64,000 nt of DNA from Hyphomicrobiales bacterium. Its GTDB lineage: Bacteria > Pseudomonadota > Alphaproteobacteria > Rhizobiales > Rhizobiaceae. Under the pieces are notes generated by a model. It did not search any database, had not been told where the DNA came from, and worked only from the letters and a program-made list of their open reading frames with translations. Shown here piece after piece: positions 7,979 through 15,613 of the stretch. The position numbers and the translations under genes are program-made. Position 1 is the first letter of the stretch. Every line of letters begins with the position of its first letter. Where the stretch lies: the NCBI GenBank assembly GCA_900468805.1, contig UEIF01000038.1:51138-115137 (forward strand), written 5' to 3'.

Positions 7979-8096
7979 TTTCAAGGAAATTCTCATCGCA
8001 GCCATCGTTGCCCGATGGAGACGTCGTCGCATTGTAAACAGCTTCGATACCTTCCCATCCTGGCTGTGCCGTGACCTCGCTTTGTCCGATGAATAG
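7914..8096 (+). CDS. Small DUF1127-like protein
   Basis: About 60 residues, rich in arginine. The C-terminal half reads IVARWRRRRIVNSFDTFPSWLCRDLALSDE, which fits the DUF1127 (YjiS-like) pattern of an arginine-rich helix followed by L-RD-L-S. Some DUF1127 proteins in Agrobacterium and Rhodobacter have been linked to RNA turnover and phosphate or carbon metabolism. The start is uncertain: GTG 7908, ATG 7914 and ATG 7953 are all in frame and none has a strong ribosome-binding site. The gene is free-standing, overlapping the interrupted frame upstream in another register. Confidence 0.5.
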   Translation: MTNQHAGESLTASMSELCSRFSFKEILIAAIVARWRRRRIVNSFDTFPSWLCRDLALSDE

Positions 8097-8130
8097 ATCG
8101 GCCCCCTCGCTGATGTTGCCGAGGGAATAC

Positions 8131-8169
8131 CCGGCAGGAGTGGTTTCGAGACGAGATCATCCCTGCCGG
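8131..8169. terminator. Inverted repeat downstream of the small gene
   Basis: CCGGCAGG at 8131-8138 pairs with CCTGCCGG at 8162-8169, and a smaller CCCTCG/CGAGGG stem lies at 8104-8125. The repeats lie between two convergent genes, where transcript ends are expected, but neither is followed by a clear T-run. Confidence 0.3.
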
Positions 8170-8194
8170 CTCGCGGCCAATGCGATCATAACAA

Positions 8195-9025
8195 TCAAAT
8201 GCCGACCCAGAGATCGCGAAGCATCTGCCGAAGCAGTAGCGCCTCCGCCCACCGATCGGTGGTGTCGTTACCGTCTCGCCCGGTGATCGCATAGGGCTTC
8301 GGCCCCAGCTCGCAGGTGAAGACCAGCTCGGCATTCGAAGCCGCGCGACTGCGCCATTCACGCATGCCGTGGTCCCACCATTGAAGGAAGAGGTCGACCC
8401 AGGGCCGATGGTGAGGAAACGAAATTTCGATCTGCACCTGTTCACACGATGCGACCCTGCCATGGAAGGCCTGGGCATTGCGCAGGATGCGATGGATCAT
8501 GGCATGGGTTTCGTCATCGACCGGAAACGCGAATTCGCGTGCGACTGTAAAGTGCGAGAGGTCTGCGACCAGCGGCAGATCCGGCCTCTTCTCCAGCAGG
8601 TCGAGTGTAAACAACAGATCCGTCGTCATCCGGTTGCGGTGGGTTTCGATGAAGACGGGAACTCCGGCATCCTCGGCAAGCTGCATCCAGCCGTCCAGGA
8701 TCGGCAGGCACTCCTCGACGCGGCGCAGTCGGACATCAGGCTGCACGTTGATATGGCTGACCGGGAATTCCACGGCGAGCTCGAGCGGGAGGCGCAAATC
8801 CTCGACATCGCGAGGAAAACAGACGCCTTCGATCTTCAATCCGGCGCCCCGAATAGCGTCATTCAACCTCAGAACGTCGGCGCGGTTCGTATAGTGGGCG
8901 CTGATGCCGTCGAAGCCGGCCTCCGAGATCATCGCGATGTTCTGATCGAGGCTACGCTCATGGCCATCCGTATGTCGGCGTTCCATGGCCCAGAGCGACT
9001 GGAAGATCAGCAGCCTCTGCATCAT
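8195..9025 (-). CDS. Sugar phosphate isomerase/epimerase family protein (MocC-like TIM barrel)
   Basis: A 276-residue xylose-isomerase-like TIM barrel. Metal-ligand type motifs are spread through the chain: VFIETHRNRM, LVADLSHF and FTCELGPKPYAI. IolE, IolI and MocC, which act on inososes or rhizopine intermediates, share this fold. It overlaps the ferredoxin-reductase gene by four bases and is the last gene of the leftward moc-like operon. The assignment to rhizopine or inositol-derivative breakdown rests on this context rather than on a diagnostic residue; an unrelated sugar isomerase remains possible. Confidence 0.82.
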   Translation of the reverse strand: MMQRLLIFQSLWAMERRHTDGHERSLDQNIAMISEAGFDGISAHYTNRADVLRLNDAIRGAGLKIEGVCFPRDVEDLRLPLELAVEFPVSHINVQPDVRLRRVEECLPILDGWMQLAEDAGVPVFIETHRNRMTTDLLFTLDLLEKRPDLPLVADLSHFTVAREFAFPVDDETHAMIHRILRNAQAFHGRVASCEQVQIEISFPHHRPWVDLFLQWWDHGMREWRSRAASNAELVFTCELGPKPYAITGRDGNDTTDRWAEALLLRQMLRDLWVGI

Positions 9026-10227
9026 GCCGCCCTTGCGCTTTTCAGGAGCACCTTGAGGTTCAGGTTCGGATCGGCGAGAGCGGCGGGATCAGGATGCACT
9101 CCGGCTGCGATCAGCATTTCGGCAAGTTTGATATCCTTGGCGAGACCATTGCCGACGCCAAGCCCGGCTGCGGCGACGAGACGCCCACCGTCCAGATAGA
9201 ATTCAAGCTCATCTTCGCCAAGCGAGCGGACCACACTTTGATGGGCCGGTTGCGGCAGCCCGACTACCTGGAGGCCGAGATCGTATTGATCGGACCAGAA
9301 CCAGGGGATGGCGACGAAAGCTTCGACTGAAGCGACCATATTGCGCGCGGCAAGCTCGGCCTGGGCTCTGGCATTTCGCCAGCTTTCGAAACGAATATGA
9401 CCACCGCCGGGCCGGCTCATTGCTGCGCAGTCGCCCGCCGCAAAGATATCAGGCGCGCTGGTGCGAAGATGGGTATCCGTCAGGATGCCGTTGCCTGTCG
9501 CCAATCCAGCCTGCTGCGCCAGCGTGATCTCCGGCATTACACCGATGGCGCTGACGACAAGTTCGGCTTGCACCGTACTGCCATCCGTCAGAGTGACGCC
9601 GGTATCGGTGATTGCCGCAACGCCCCGGTCGAGATGGAAATCGACGCCTTCCGCCACGTGCCTGGCATGCAGCTTTTCGGCAAAGCGCGAGGGGACGGCG
9701 CGCCCCAGAATCTTGGGTGCTGCTTCAATGACGCTGACCGCAATGCTCTTGCCGCGAAGCACGGACGCAAGCTCCATCCCGATCAAACCGCCGCCGATGA
9801 CAGCAACGTTCCGACCTGTTCTCATATTGGAGAATATCGCTTCGGCATCGGCATGGGTGCGGAAGTCGAGCGCGCGTTCGGCACCGGGAGAAGCAAGCCG
9901 TCTTGGACGCGCGCCCGTGGCAAGCAACAGCTTTTCATAGGCCAGCACGCATCCGTCGCTTAAAGCGACTGTGCGGGCGTCGGTATCCAGCTTCGAGGCC
10001 GACACGCCCTTGAGATAGTTGATGCCGGCGGCAGCCAGAGCATCCTGCGCGCAGATCAGTTTCATCTGCACGGCGCCACTCATCGGCTTCGACAGCGGCG
10101 GCCGTTCGTAGGGCAGATGTGGCTCCGCTCCGACCAGCGTGATGGACCCGGAATATCCCGCCTCCCGCAGAGCAAATGCAGCACGCGTTCCGCATTCCCC
10201 TGCACCGATGATGACAATGCCGCTCAT
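9022..10227 (-). CDS. FAD-dependent ferredoxin reductase (MocF-like)
   Basis: A 401-residue pyridine-nucleotide-disulfide-type reductase. The FAD dinucleotide fold starts the protein (IVIIGAGECG, residues 4-13), an ATGARPR motif follows near 103, the NAD(P)H fold VAVIGGGLIGMELA is at about 141-154, and IFAAGDCA closes the FAD site. It resembles the reductases of Rieske-type oxygenase systems such as MocF, which pass electrons from NADH to a 2Fe-2S ferredoxin. I chose the ATG at 10227, preceded by GGAGAG, because the fold begins there. The ferredoxin and oxygenase partners are encoded just upstream in the same operon. Confidence 0.9.
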   Translation of the reverse strand: MSGIVIIGAGECGTRAAFALREAGYSGSITLVGAEPHLPYERPPLSKPMSGAVQMKLICAQDALAAAGINYLKGVSASKLDTDARTVALSDGCVLAYEKLLLATGARPRRLASPGAERALDFRTHADAEAIFSNMRTGRNVAVIGGGLIGMELASVLRGKSIAVSVIEAAPKILGRAVPSRFAEKLHARHVAEGVDFHLDRGVAAITDTGVTLTDGSTVQAELVVSAIGVMPEITLAQQAGLATGNGILTDTHLRTSAPDIFAAGDCAAMSRPGGGHIRFESWRNARAQAELAARNMVASVEAFVAIPWFWSDQYDLGLQVVGLPQPAHQSVVRSLGEDELEFYLDGGRLVAAAGLGVGNGLAKDIKLAEMLIAAGVHPDPAALADPNLNLKVLLKSARAA

Positions 10228-10247
10228 AAAGCTCTCCATAAAAAAGA

Positions 10248-10277
10248 GGCCGGCGCTCGTGAGGGGAGACACCGGCC
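10248..10277 (-). other. Intercistronic stem-loop after binding-protein gene
   Basis: GGCCGG at 10248-10253 faces CCGGCC at 10272-10277 in the 58-base gap between the binding-protein stop and the reductase start; the stem can extend past one mismatch. It parallels the hairpins found after other binding-protein genes in this window. Confidence 0.45.
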
Positions 10278-10285
10278 AGGGAGGA

Positions 10286-11230
10286 TCAGTTCTGGTGGGC
10301 GTACTCTGCCATGTTCGTCGGCGTGACCAGTTCGAACGGCACCATGACCTGCTTGTCGACGCTGTGGCCGCGAGCGAGGGCAACAGCCGCATCCATCGCA
10401 CCGGCAGACTGCCCCTTGGCATTCTGGAACACCGTCACGTCAAGATCGCCGTTCGTCATCGCAGCCAGGGCATCCTGCGTCGCGTCGATGCCGACAACGA
10501 CGACGCTGTCCATCGACACGCCGGCAGCTTTCAGCGCCTGGATCGCACCGATCGCCATTTCGTCATTATTGGCGAAGACCGCGTCGATCGGACGACCGGC
10601 TGTGATCCAGTTTGTCGTCAGATCCATGGCATTGGTGCGCGTCCAGGCGGCCGATTGCTCGTCGGCGATGGTCACGCCCTTGCAATCGCCTGTCGCGAGC
10701 GTTTCCTTGACCGACGAGGTGCGGTCGCGCGAGGCCTGATGCGCAAGGTCGCCCATCAGGATATAGGCCTGCGCATCGCCGGCCTTTCCATTCTTCTTGA
10801 GGATTTCGCAGGCAGCTTCCGCCCCCAGCCGTCCGGAGTCGGTTTCCTTCGAGCCGACATAGGCCTGGTTCTTGGGAAGCTTGTCGACATTATCGGGCTG
10901 CAGATTGAGATAGACGAGCGGAATGCCGGCCTTCTCGGCTGCCGCACTGATACCGGGCGCGGCTGATGTATCAGCCAGCGTCACGATGATCGCATCCACA
11001 CCCGCGGCGATGAAATTATTCACCTGATTGAGCTGCTTGGAGACATCGGTCTGGGCATCCTCGATCTGCAGAGTTATCCCGCCCACCTGAGAGGCTCTGG
11101 TGCTCAGGCCTTCACGCAGCAGCGTCTGGAAATTGTTGTCGAAGCTCTGCATCGAGACGCCGATGGTCTCGGCCGAGGCAGCACTGGCCGTCAGGGCGGC
11201 CAGGACGGCCGCCACACAAAATGACTTCAT
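10286..11230 (-). CDS. Periplasmic sugar-type binding protein (MocB-like)
   Basis: A 314-residue binding protein with a signal peptide (MKSFCVAAVLAALTASAASA, cleavage before ETIGVSMQ). The mature chain has the ribose/LacI-type periplasmic fold, with NNFQTLLREG, GVDAIIVTLAD, VFANNDEMAIGA and VVVGIDATQDAL. A GGGAGGAAATC site precedes the ATG. No permease or ATPase gene accompanies it, so it must dock on a transporter encoded elsewhere. The rhizopine-binding protein MocB is similarly reported to work with inositol-transporter parts; I recall this from the literature and the pairing here is inference. Confidence 0.88.
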   Translation of the reverse strand: MKSFCVAAVLAALTASAASAETIGVSMQSFDNNFQTLLREGLSTRASQVGGITLQIEDAQTDVSKQLNQVNNFIAAGVDAIIVTLADTSAAPGISAAAEKAGIPLVYLNLQPDNVDKLPKNQAYVGSKETDSGRLGAEAACEILKKNGKAGDAQAYILMGDLAHQASRDRTSSVKETLATGDCKGVTIADEQSAAWTRTNAMDLTTNWITAGRPIDAVFANNDEMAIGAIQALKAAGVSMDSVVVVGIDATQDALAAMTNGDLDVTVFQNAKGQSAGAMDAAVALARGHSVDKQVMVPFELVTPTNMAEYAHQN

Positions 11231-11302
11231 GATTTCCTCCCATTAGGTGCCGGGCCACCCGAAGCATTCCGGAGGCCGTTCAGGCCTGCTGATGTCGCAG
11301 GC

Positions 11303-11614
11303 TCAGGCGAGAGCCACGCGAACTTCCCCATCGATCACCTCGGCGGGATAAGTTTTCAGATTTTCGCAGGCGGGAAGCCTGAGCGCTTCGCCAGTGCGGT
11401 AGTCAAAGGCGCCGGAATGCTTGGGACATTCCACTTCGAAATCCATGACCAGTCCGTCCGCGAGGTGGATTGCCTCGTGGGTGCAGAGCCCGGTGGTGCA
11501 ATAGACGCTATCGTCAGGTCCGCGATAAATGGCATAGGTGCGGCTGCCGTGATCGAAACGGATGGCGCCTTCCTGTTCGATGTCCTCAAGTTTGCAGGCA
11601 GTGATCCAGCTCAT
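11303..11614 (-). CDS. Rieske-type 2Fe-2S ferredoxin (MocE-like)
   Basis: A 103-residue soluble ferredoxin. The Rieske cluster ligands are visible as C44-T-H46 (GLCTHEAIH) and C63-P-K-H66 (VECPKHSGAF). It begins MSWITACKLEDIEQEG at an ATG that overlaps the oxygenase stop by four bases, so a longer upstream frame is rejected. MocE of rhizopine catabolism is this type: it transfers electrons from the reductase to the membrane oxygenase. The binding-protein gene separates it from its likely reductase. Confidence 0.9.
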   Translation of the reverse strand: MSWITACKLEDIEQEGAIRFDHGSRTYAIYRGPDDSVYCTTGLCTHEAIHLADGLVMDFEVECPKHSGAFDYRTGEALRLPACENLKTYPAEVIDGEVRVALA

Positions 11615-12645
11615 TCGGCCGCTCCCTTGACTTCCATGCCGGCCTTGCGGGCTGCGAGTTTTTCTTTGCGCCGGCGATAGCGCTCCTGCATGCGGGCTTC
11701 GCCTTCGGGCGAGCCGTCGTGCCAGGTGCCGAACCACTTATCGAGCGGGATCAGGGCATCGCCGTAATTCACCTCGAAATATTTGTGGTGCAGGTAATGC
11801 GCATAGGCATGGCTATCGACCAGCTTGTCCTCGCCGACCTCCACCTTGTCGAAGCCCACGTGCCCCGGAATGGCGCCGAAGCCCGCATAGTGAAGCTGAT
11901 AGAGCATGAGGATCGGATTGGACGGCAGGATCAGGTGATAGAAGGCCGTTCCGAGGTAGAGCAGATGCTCGACCGGATGCATCGACAGCGACGACCAGGG
12001 CGACGGGTTGACCGAGTTATGGTGGACCGAGTGCACCCACTTGTAGAGGATGGGTGTGTGGATGAGCCGATGGATGCAAAAGAAGTGGAACTCATGAATG
12101 ATCGGCACGGACAGCGCGACGATAGCAAGCGTCCAGGGGTTCTCCGCAAAGCTCAGCCAAGGCGCGTAACCATTGGCATAGGCCCATAACATGGCAGCCT
12201 CGATCGCCGTCCAGATCGTCACGCCCGACAGGAAGGTGCGCAGCATGTTGTCGACGTTCTGGCGTTCGAACCAGAAGGCATTGCTCTTCTGATCGGCTGG
12301 AAATTTTCCATTGTACTTGAAGCGGTTTTGCTGACGTTTCAGCACATAGAGATGCACCTCAAAGGCGCCGTAGAAAAACAGGACGCAGATTGCATTCACA
12401 GCATAAAGCCAAGCCAGCCAGCCGAAACCGATCGTTCGCATCGTTTCCATCGACGGAATAACCACGGCCCAGTAAGCGACAGCGGACGCTGCAAAAATCG
12501 CATTCCAGGGAAAGAAATAATGCGGCAGCCATTTCAGAATGGCCATGAGCCGCGGCGGAAAGACAAATAGCGGCGCGGTCTCGACGGGCTTGTTGGGCGC
12601 CCAGTCGCCGCGCTTGTTACGCGTGCCGAATTTCAGATCGTCCAT
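11611..12645 (-). CDS. Membrane di-iron oxygenase, fatty acid hydroxylase/sterol desaturase superfamily (MocD-like)
   Basis: A 344-residue membrane protein with hydrophobic segments at about 45-66, 72-98, 138-158 and 170-190. Three histidine boxes bind the di-iron centre: HEFHFFCIHRLIH (184-196), HSVHHNS (205-211) and HAYAHYLHHKYFE (279-291). Members use O2 to hydroxylate or desaturate their substrate, with electrons from a ferredoxin. Followed by a Rieske ferredoxin and a reductase, it makes a three-component oxygenase as described for MocDEF, proposed to act on a methylated inosamine. The true substrate cannot be read from sequence. The start has a GGAGGAG site. Confidence 0.88.
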   Translation of the reverse strand: MDDLKFGTRNKRGDWAPNKPVETAPLFVFPPRLMAILKWLPHYFFPWNAIFAASAVAYWAVVIPSMETMRTIGFGWLAWLYAVNAICVLFFYGAFEVHLYVLKRQQNRFKYNGKFPADQKSNAFWFERQNVDNMLRTFLSGVTIWTAIEAAMLWAYANGYAPWLSFAENPWTLAIVALSVPIIHEFHFFCIHRLIHTPILYKWVHSVHHNSVNPSPWSSLSMHPVEHLLYLGTAFYHLILPSNPILMLYQLHYAGFGAIPGHVGFDKVEVGEDKLVDSHAYAHYLHHKYFEVNYGDALIPLDKWFGTWHDGSPEGEARMQERYRRRKEKLAARKAGMEVKGAAE

Positions 12646-12817
12646 TTCACTCTCCTCCGGGCGAAGCGGAAATCACCCCTCCGCGCAAGTCCTTTTGAAA
12701 GAGAGCGCCTGGTGCGCCTGATCCGGTGTCGCTCCTCTCGACGCTCCGGCTCTCCTTCCTGCCTTGAAATTAGCAGGAGACCGTCGCGGCGCCGAAGCCA
12801 TTCTTGATCAAATCAGA
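12646..12817. promoter_or_regulatory. Spacer upstream of the oxygenase gene
   Basis: A 172-base gap between the regulator stop and the oxygenase start. It includes a GGAGGAG ribosome-binding site next to 12645 and room for a promoter, but I see no clean palindrome or consensus promoter in it. Confidence 0.35.
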
Positions 12818-13819
12818 TCAAAGCCCCTCCTTGGTGATGGTGATGAACCGGATAGGCGCCCGATCGGGCTCGATATCGGTCAGGCCGATGCGGCGCAGGA
12901 CGAGATCGAGCGATCGCCGGGCCTGGGCTTCCGGCGCCTGGTCCAGCACCACATCCATGACATCATCCTGCAAGGCTTTGCGGGTGTAGTCAGTCAGTTC
13001 ATGGCCGACGAAGAAGATATTGCGCCCACGCGCATGGCGGCGCAGCACGTCGATCAGCGCAGAGTTGGCGCCTCCGGCATTATAGAGGCCGGCAAGGTCC
13101 GGATAGATTTTCAGGGCAGAAAGCAGAAGCTCGGCACTGAAGTGCTCTTCATCAAGGCCGAAGCCCAGCCATTGAAAGCTGGTGGCGCCGGGATGCTCCA
13201 GAAAATAGTCGGAAAATCCGCGGATGCGATCACGGTGCACCTGGTAGATCGGGTGGCAGATTGCGACGACAGGTCCTTGCCGGCGGGCCATACGGCTGAT
13301 GAAAAGCGCAGCTGTCCGTCCGGCGGCATAGTTGTCGATGCCGACGAATTCGCCTGAGCGTTCGGACGCGCGGGTGACGACGTGGACGACCGGCAATCCA
13401 CGGGCGATGACGTTTTCGACAGCAGCCTGGATCACGGGGCTGCGGGGCACTGCAAGAATGAGGCCCGCGCGCGGCAGGTCGGTCGACAGGATGCGACGAG
13501 CAATCTCCTCCGGCTTCATCTCCTCAGTGAAGCTGCGATGCACGACGACCAGTGGGTCGAGGGTTGCGGCAATTCGCTCGAATGCCTTGGAAAGCCGCTG
13601 ATAAAAGGTCGTCTCCGGACGGACCATCAGCACTTCGATGCGCAACAGGCCGCGATGGGTATCGGGAAGCGTGCGCGGGTACTCCAAGCTGCGCGCAGCG
13701 ACGATCACCTTTTCGACCAGTTCGGGACGAACCCCGCCCCGGCCGTTCAGCACCCGTTCGACGGTGGCGGTTCCCACACCTGCCTGGCGGGCGATATCCC
13801 GATAGTTCGGCTTGCTCAC
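12818..13819 (-). CDS. LacI-family transcriptional regulator
   Basis: About 333 residues. The helix-turn-helix YRDIARQAGVGTATVERVLNG is at the N-terminus and the periplasmic-binding-like domain follows (LRIEVLMVRPETTFYQ, FVGIDNYAAGRTAALF). I prefer a GTG start at 13819: it has GGGGA seven bases upstream and gives a standard LacI beginning. An ATG at 13879 would add 20 residues with no good ribosome-binding site. It lies upstream of, and in the same direction as, the moc-like operon, 172 bases from the oxygenase start, and probably controls it. The classical rhizopine regulator MocR belongs to the GntR family, so this cluster is regulated differently. Confidence 0.9.
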   Translation of the reverse strand: MSKPNYRDIARQAGVGTATVERVLNGRGGVRPELVEKVIVAARSLEYPRTLPDTHRGLLRIEVLMVRPETTFYQRLSKAFERIAATLDPLVVVHRSFTEEMKPEEIARRILSTDLPRAGLILAVPRSPVIQAAVENVIARGLPVVHVVTRASERSGEFVGIDNYAAGRTAALFISRMARRQGPVVAICHPIYQVHRDRIRGFSDYFLEHPGATSFQWLGFGLDEEHFSAELLLSALKIYPDLAGLYNAGGANSALIDVLRRHARGRNIFFVGHELTDYTRKALQDDVMDVVLDQAPEAQARRSLDLVLRRIGLTDIEPDRAPIRFITITKEGL

Positions 13820-13933
13820 TGCTCTGTCCCCAATCGCCGAAGGCTGCATCGTCAAAGACGCTTTTCCAGCAATATCCATGACTTAGAAATCGGGAGCAAT
13901 CCAGATCGCCTTTCGAGACGCATAGAAATGCTT

Positions 13934-13965
13934 TCTCAGAAACTACGCGATTGAATTTTCTGAGA
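13934..13965. promoter_or_regulatory. Inverted repeat TCTCAGAAA...TTTCTGAGA
   Basis: Perfect nine-base arms (13934-13942 and 13957-13965) separated by 14 bases in the AT-rich region between the divergent LacI-type regulator and the YbaK-like gene. It may be an operator for the regulator or a hairpin in a leader. Confidence 0.4.
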
Positions 13966-14058
13966 TCTAAATATTAAGTTGGACCGCAAACACATGAATC
14001 CCACGTCGCATTCTCATGCGGCTCCAGATTGGCTGTTCATCCAAAAGTATCCCATCCC

Positions 14059-14517
14059 ATGAGCCTTGAATCCGTCCGCGCCTTCTTCGCCGCCAATGCC
14101 CCAGACGTTGCCATCATCGAAACGGCAGGAAGCGCTTCGACCGTCATACTCGCAGCCGAGGCGCATGGCGTCGAGCCCGCGCAGATCGCCAAGACGATCT
14201 GCCTGCGCGTCGGCGACCGCACCATGCTGATTGTGGCGAGCGGCACTTCGCGTCTCGACAACAGGAAATTCAAGGATGCCTTCGGCGGCAAGGGGCGCAT
14301 GCTCGACGCCGAAGAGGTGCTGGCAGTGACGAGCCATCCGGTCGGCGGTGTCTGCCCCTTCGGCCTGCCCGCGCAACTGCCTGTCTATTGCGACGTGTCG
14401 CTGAAGCAGTTCGACGAAGTCGTGCCAGCCGCCGGTTCGACCAATTCTGCGGTGCGTATTTCGACGGGCCGGCTGGCGGAAATCACCGGAGCCGAATGGG
14501 TCGACGTCTGCCAGTAG
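14059..14517 (+). CDS. YbaK/EbsC-type aminoacyl-tRNA deacylase-like protein
   Basis: About 152 residues of the YbaK/ProX-type editing-domain family, which hydrolyses mischarged tRNAs such as Cys-tRNA(Pro). Family-like segments are EPAQIAKTICLRVGDR, SGTSRLDNRKFKDAF, the GGVCPFGLP loop and VRISTGRLAEITGAEWVDVC. I chose the ATG at 14059 over a TTG at 14029 because MSLESVRAFF is the normal beginning. It is a single free-standing gene with no ribosome or tRNA genes nearby. The exact tRNA substrate is not deducible. Confidence 0.88.
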   Translation: MSLESVRAFFAANAPDVAIIETAGSASTVILAAEAHGVEPAQIAKTICLRVGDRTMLIVASGTSRLDNRKFKDAFGGKGRMLDAEEVLAVTSHPVGGVCPFGLPAQLPVYCDVSLKQFDEVVPAAGSTNSAVRISTGRLAEITGAEWVDVCQ

Positions 14518-14599
14518 CACCGCACAGCTTCACAGAGCAGAAAGAATACCTATATTAACTCCTGACATGCCGTTGAGCGCATGACAGGAGGTTTGAGAA

Positions 14600-15613
14600 A
14601 TGCCCAGTGCCGTTTCGCGTTTTGCCAGGATCGCAGCGATTGCTATTCTTGCGAGCGCTACCGTCTTTGCTTCGATCGGTGATGCCGATGCGCGCCGCGC
14701 CGGTGGATTCGGCGGATTCGGAAGTCGCGGCACGCGCACCTTCAGCGCGCCTCCTGCCACCAGTACCGCCCCAGCCCCGGCTGCCCCCATCGAACGTTCG
14801 ATGACGCCCCGCCCGCAGACGAACGCGCCTTATAATACGCCGCAGCCGGGTTATGCCCAGCAGCGCCCCGGCTTCTTCGGCGGCTTCGGCCGTTCGATGA
14901 TCGGCGGCCTGATTGCCGGTGGCCTTCTCGGCATGCTGCTCGGCCACGGCTTCGGCGGCGGCTTCGGTTTCCTCGGCTTGCTCCTGCAGATCGCGCTGAT
15001 CTTCGGTGCAATCACGCTTGCCATACGCTTCTTCGCCAATCGCCGCCAGCCTTCCTATGGCACTGGCGGTCAGAGTTTTGGCGGCTTGCAGTCTTCCAAC
15101 ATGTCGCCGGCAAATGGTGGTTCGTCCTTCCGCATTCCGGCGATCGGTTCTGGCACCAGCTCCCAGCAGCAGCGCAATGCGCGTCCCAGTGACGAAATCG
15201 GCCTTGCCCAGGCCGATCTCGACCAGTTCGAGGAACTGCTGACGAAGGTTCAGACGGCCTACGGCGCGGAAGACTATGGTTCGTTGCGCCGACTGACGAC
15301 GCCGGAGGCCATGTCCTACCTTGCGGAAGAACTCGGCGAGAACGCCACCAATGGCGTTCGCAACCAGGTTACCGACGTCAAGCTGCTGCAGGGCGATATC
15401 GCCGAAGCCTGGCGTGAAGACGGTATGGAATATGCAACGCTTGCGATGCGCTACTCCTCGATCGATGCCATGGTCGAGCGTAACAGTGGTCGCCTCGTGT
15501 CGGGCGACGACCGCCGCCCGAGCGAAAGCACGGAGGTCTGGACCTTCGTGCGCAAGTCCGGGGCCGACTGGAAGCTTGCCGCCATCCAGGGCACCGGCCA
15601 GCGCGCTGCCTAA
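14600..15613 (+). CDS. Tim44-like domain membrane protein
   Basis: A 337-residue protein with three regions: a signal-like N-terminus (about 1-30, ending IGDADA), a Gly/Ser/Pro/Gln-rich linker (GGFGGFGSRGTRTFS, APAPAAPIE), a hydrophobic glycine-rich segment (about 95-147) and a C-terminal Tim44/MBA1-like domain from about 195 (DLDQFEELLTKVQ, TPEAMSYLAEELGE, EVWTFVRKSGADWKLAAIQG). Bacterial relatives are inner-membrane proteins without a firm function, distantly related to mitochondrial import factors. AGGAGG precedes the ATG. It converges with the dehydrogenase gene, overlapping by four bases at the stops. Confidence 0.85.
   Translation: MPSAVSRFARIAAIAILASATVFASIGDADARRAGGFGGFGSRGTRTFSAPPATSTAPAPAAPIERSMTPRPQTNAPYNTPQPGYAQQRPGFFGGFGRSMIGGLIAGGLLGMLLGHGFGGGFGFLGLLLQIALIFGAITLAIRFFANRRQPSYGTGGQSFGGLQSSNMSPANGGSSFRIPAIGSGTSSQQQRNARPSDEIGLAQADLDQFEELLTKVQTAYGAEDYGSLRRLTTPEAMSYLAEELGENATNGVRNQVTDVKLLQGDIAEAWREDGMEYATLAMRYSSIDAMVERNSGRLVSGDDRRPSESTEVWTFVRKSGADWKLAAIQGTGQRAA

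Noticed and set aside
12795..12825. TTGATCAAATCAGATCAA as an FNR site
   Set aside because: The half-sites are separated by eight bases instead of four and lie at the end of a coding region.
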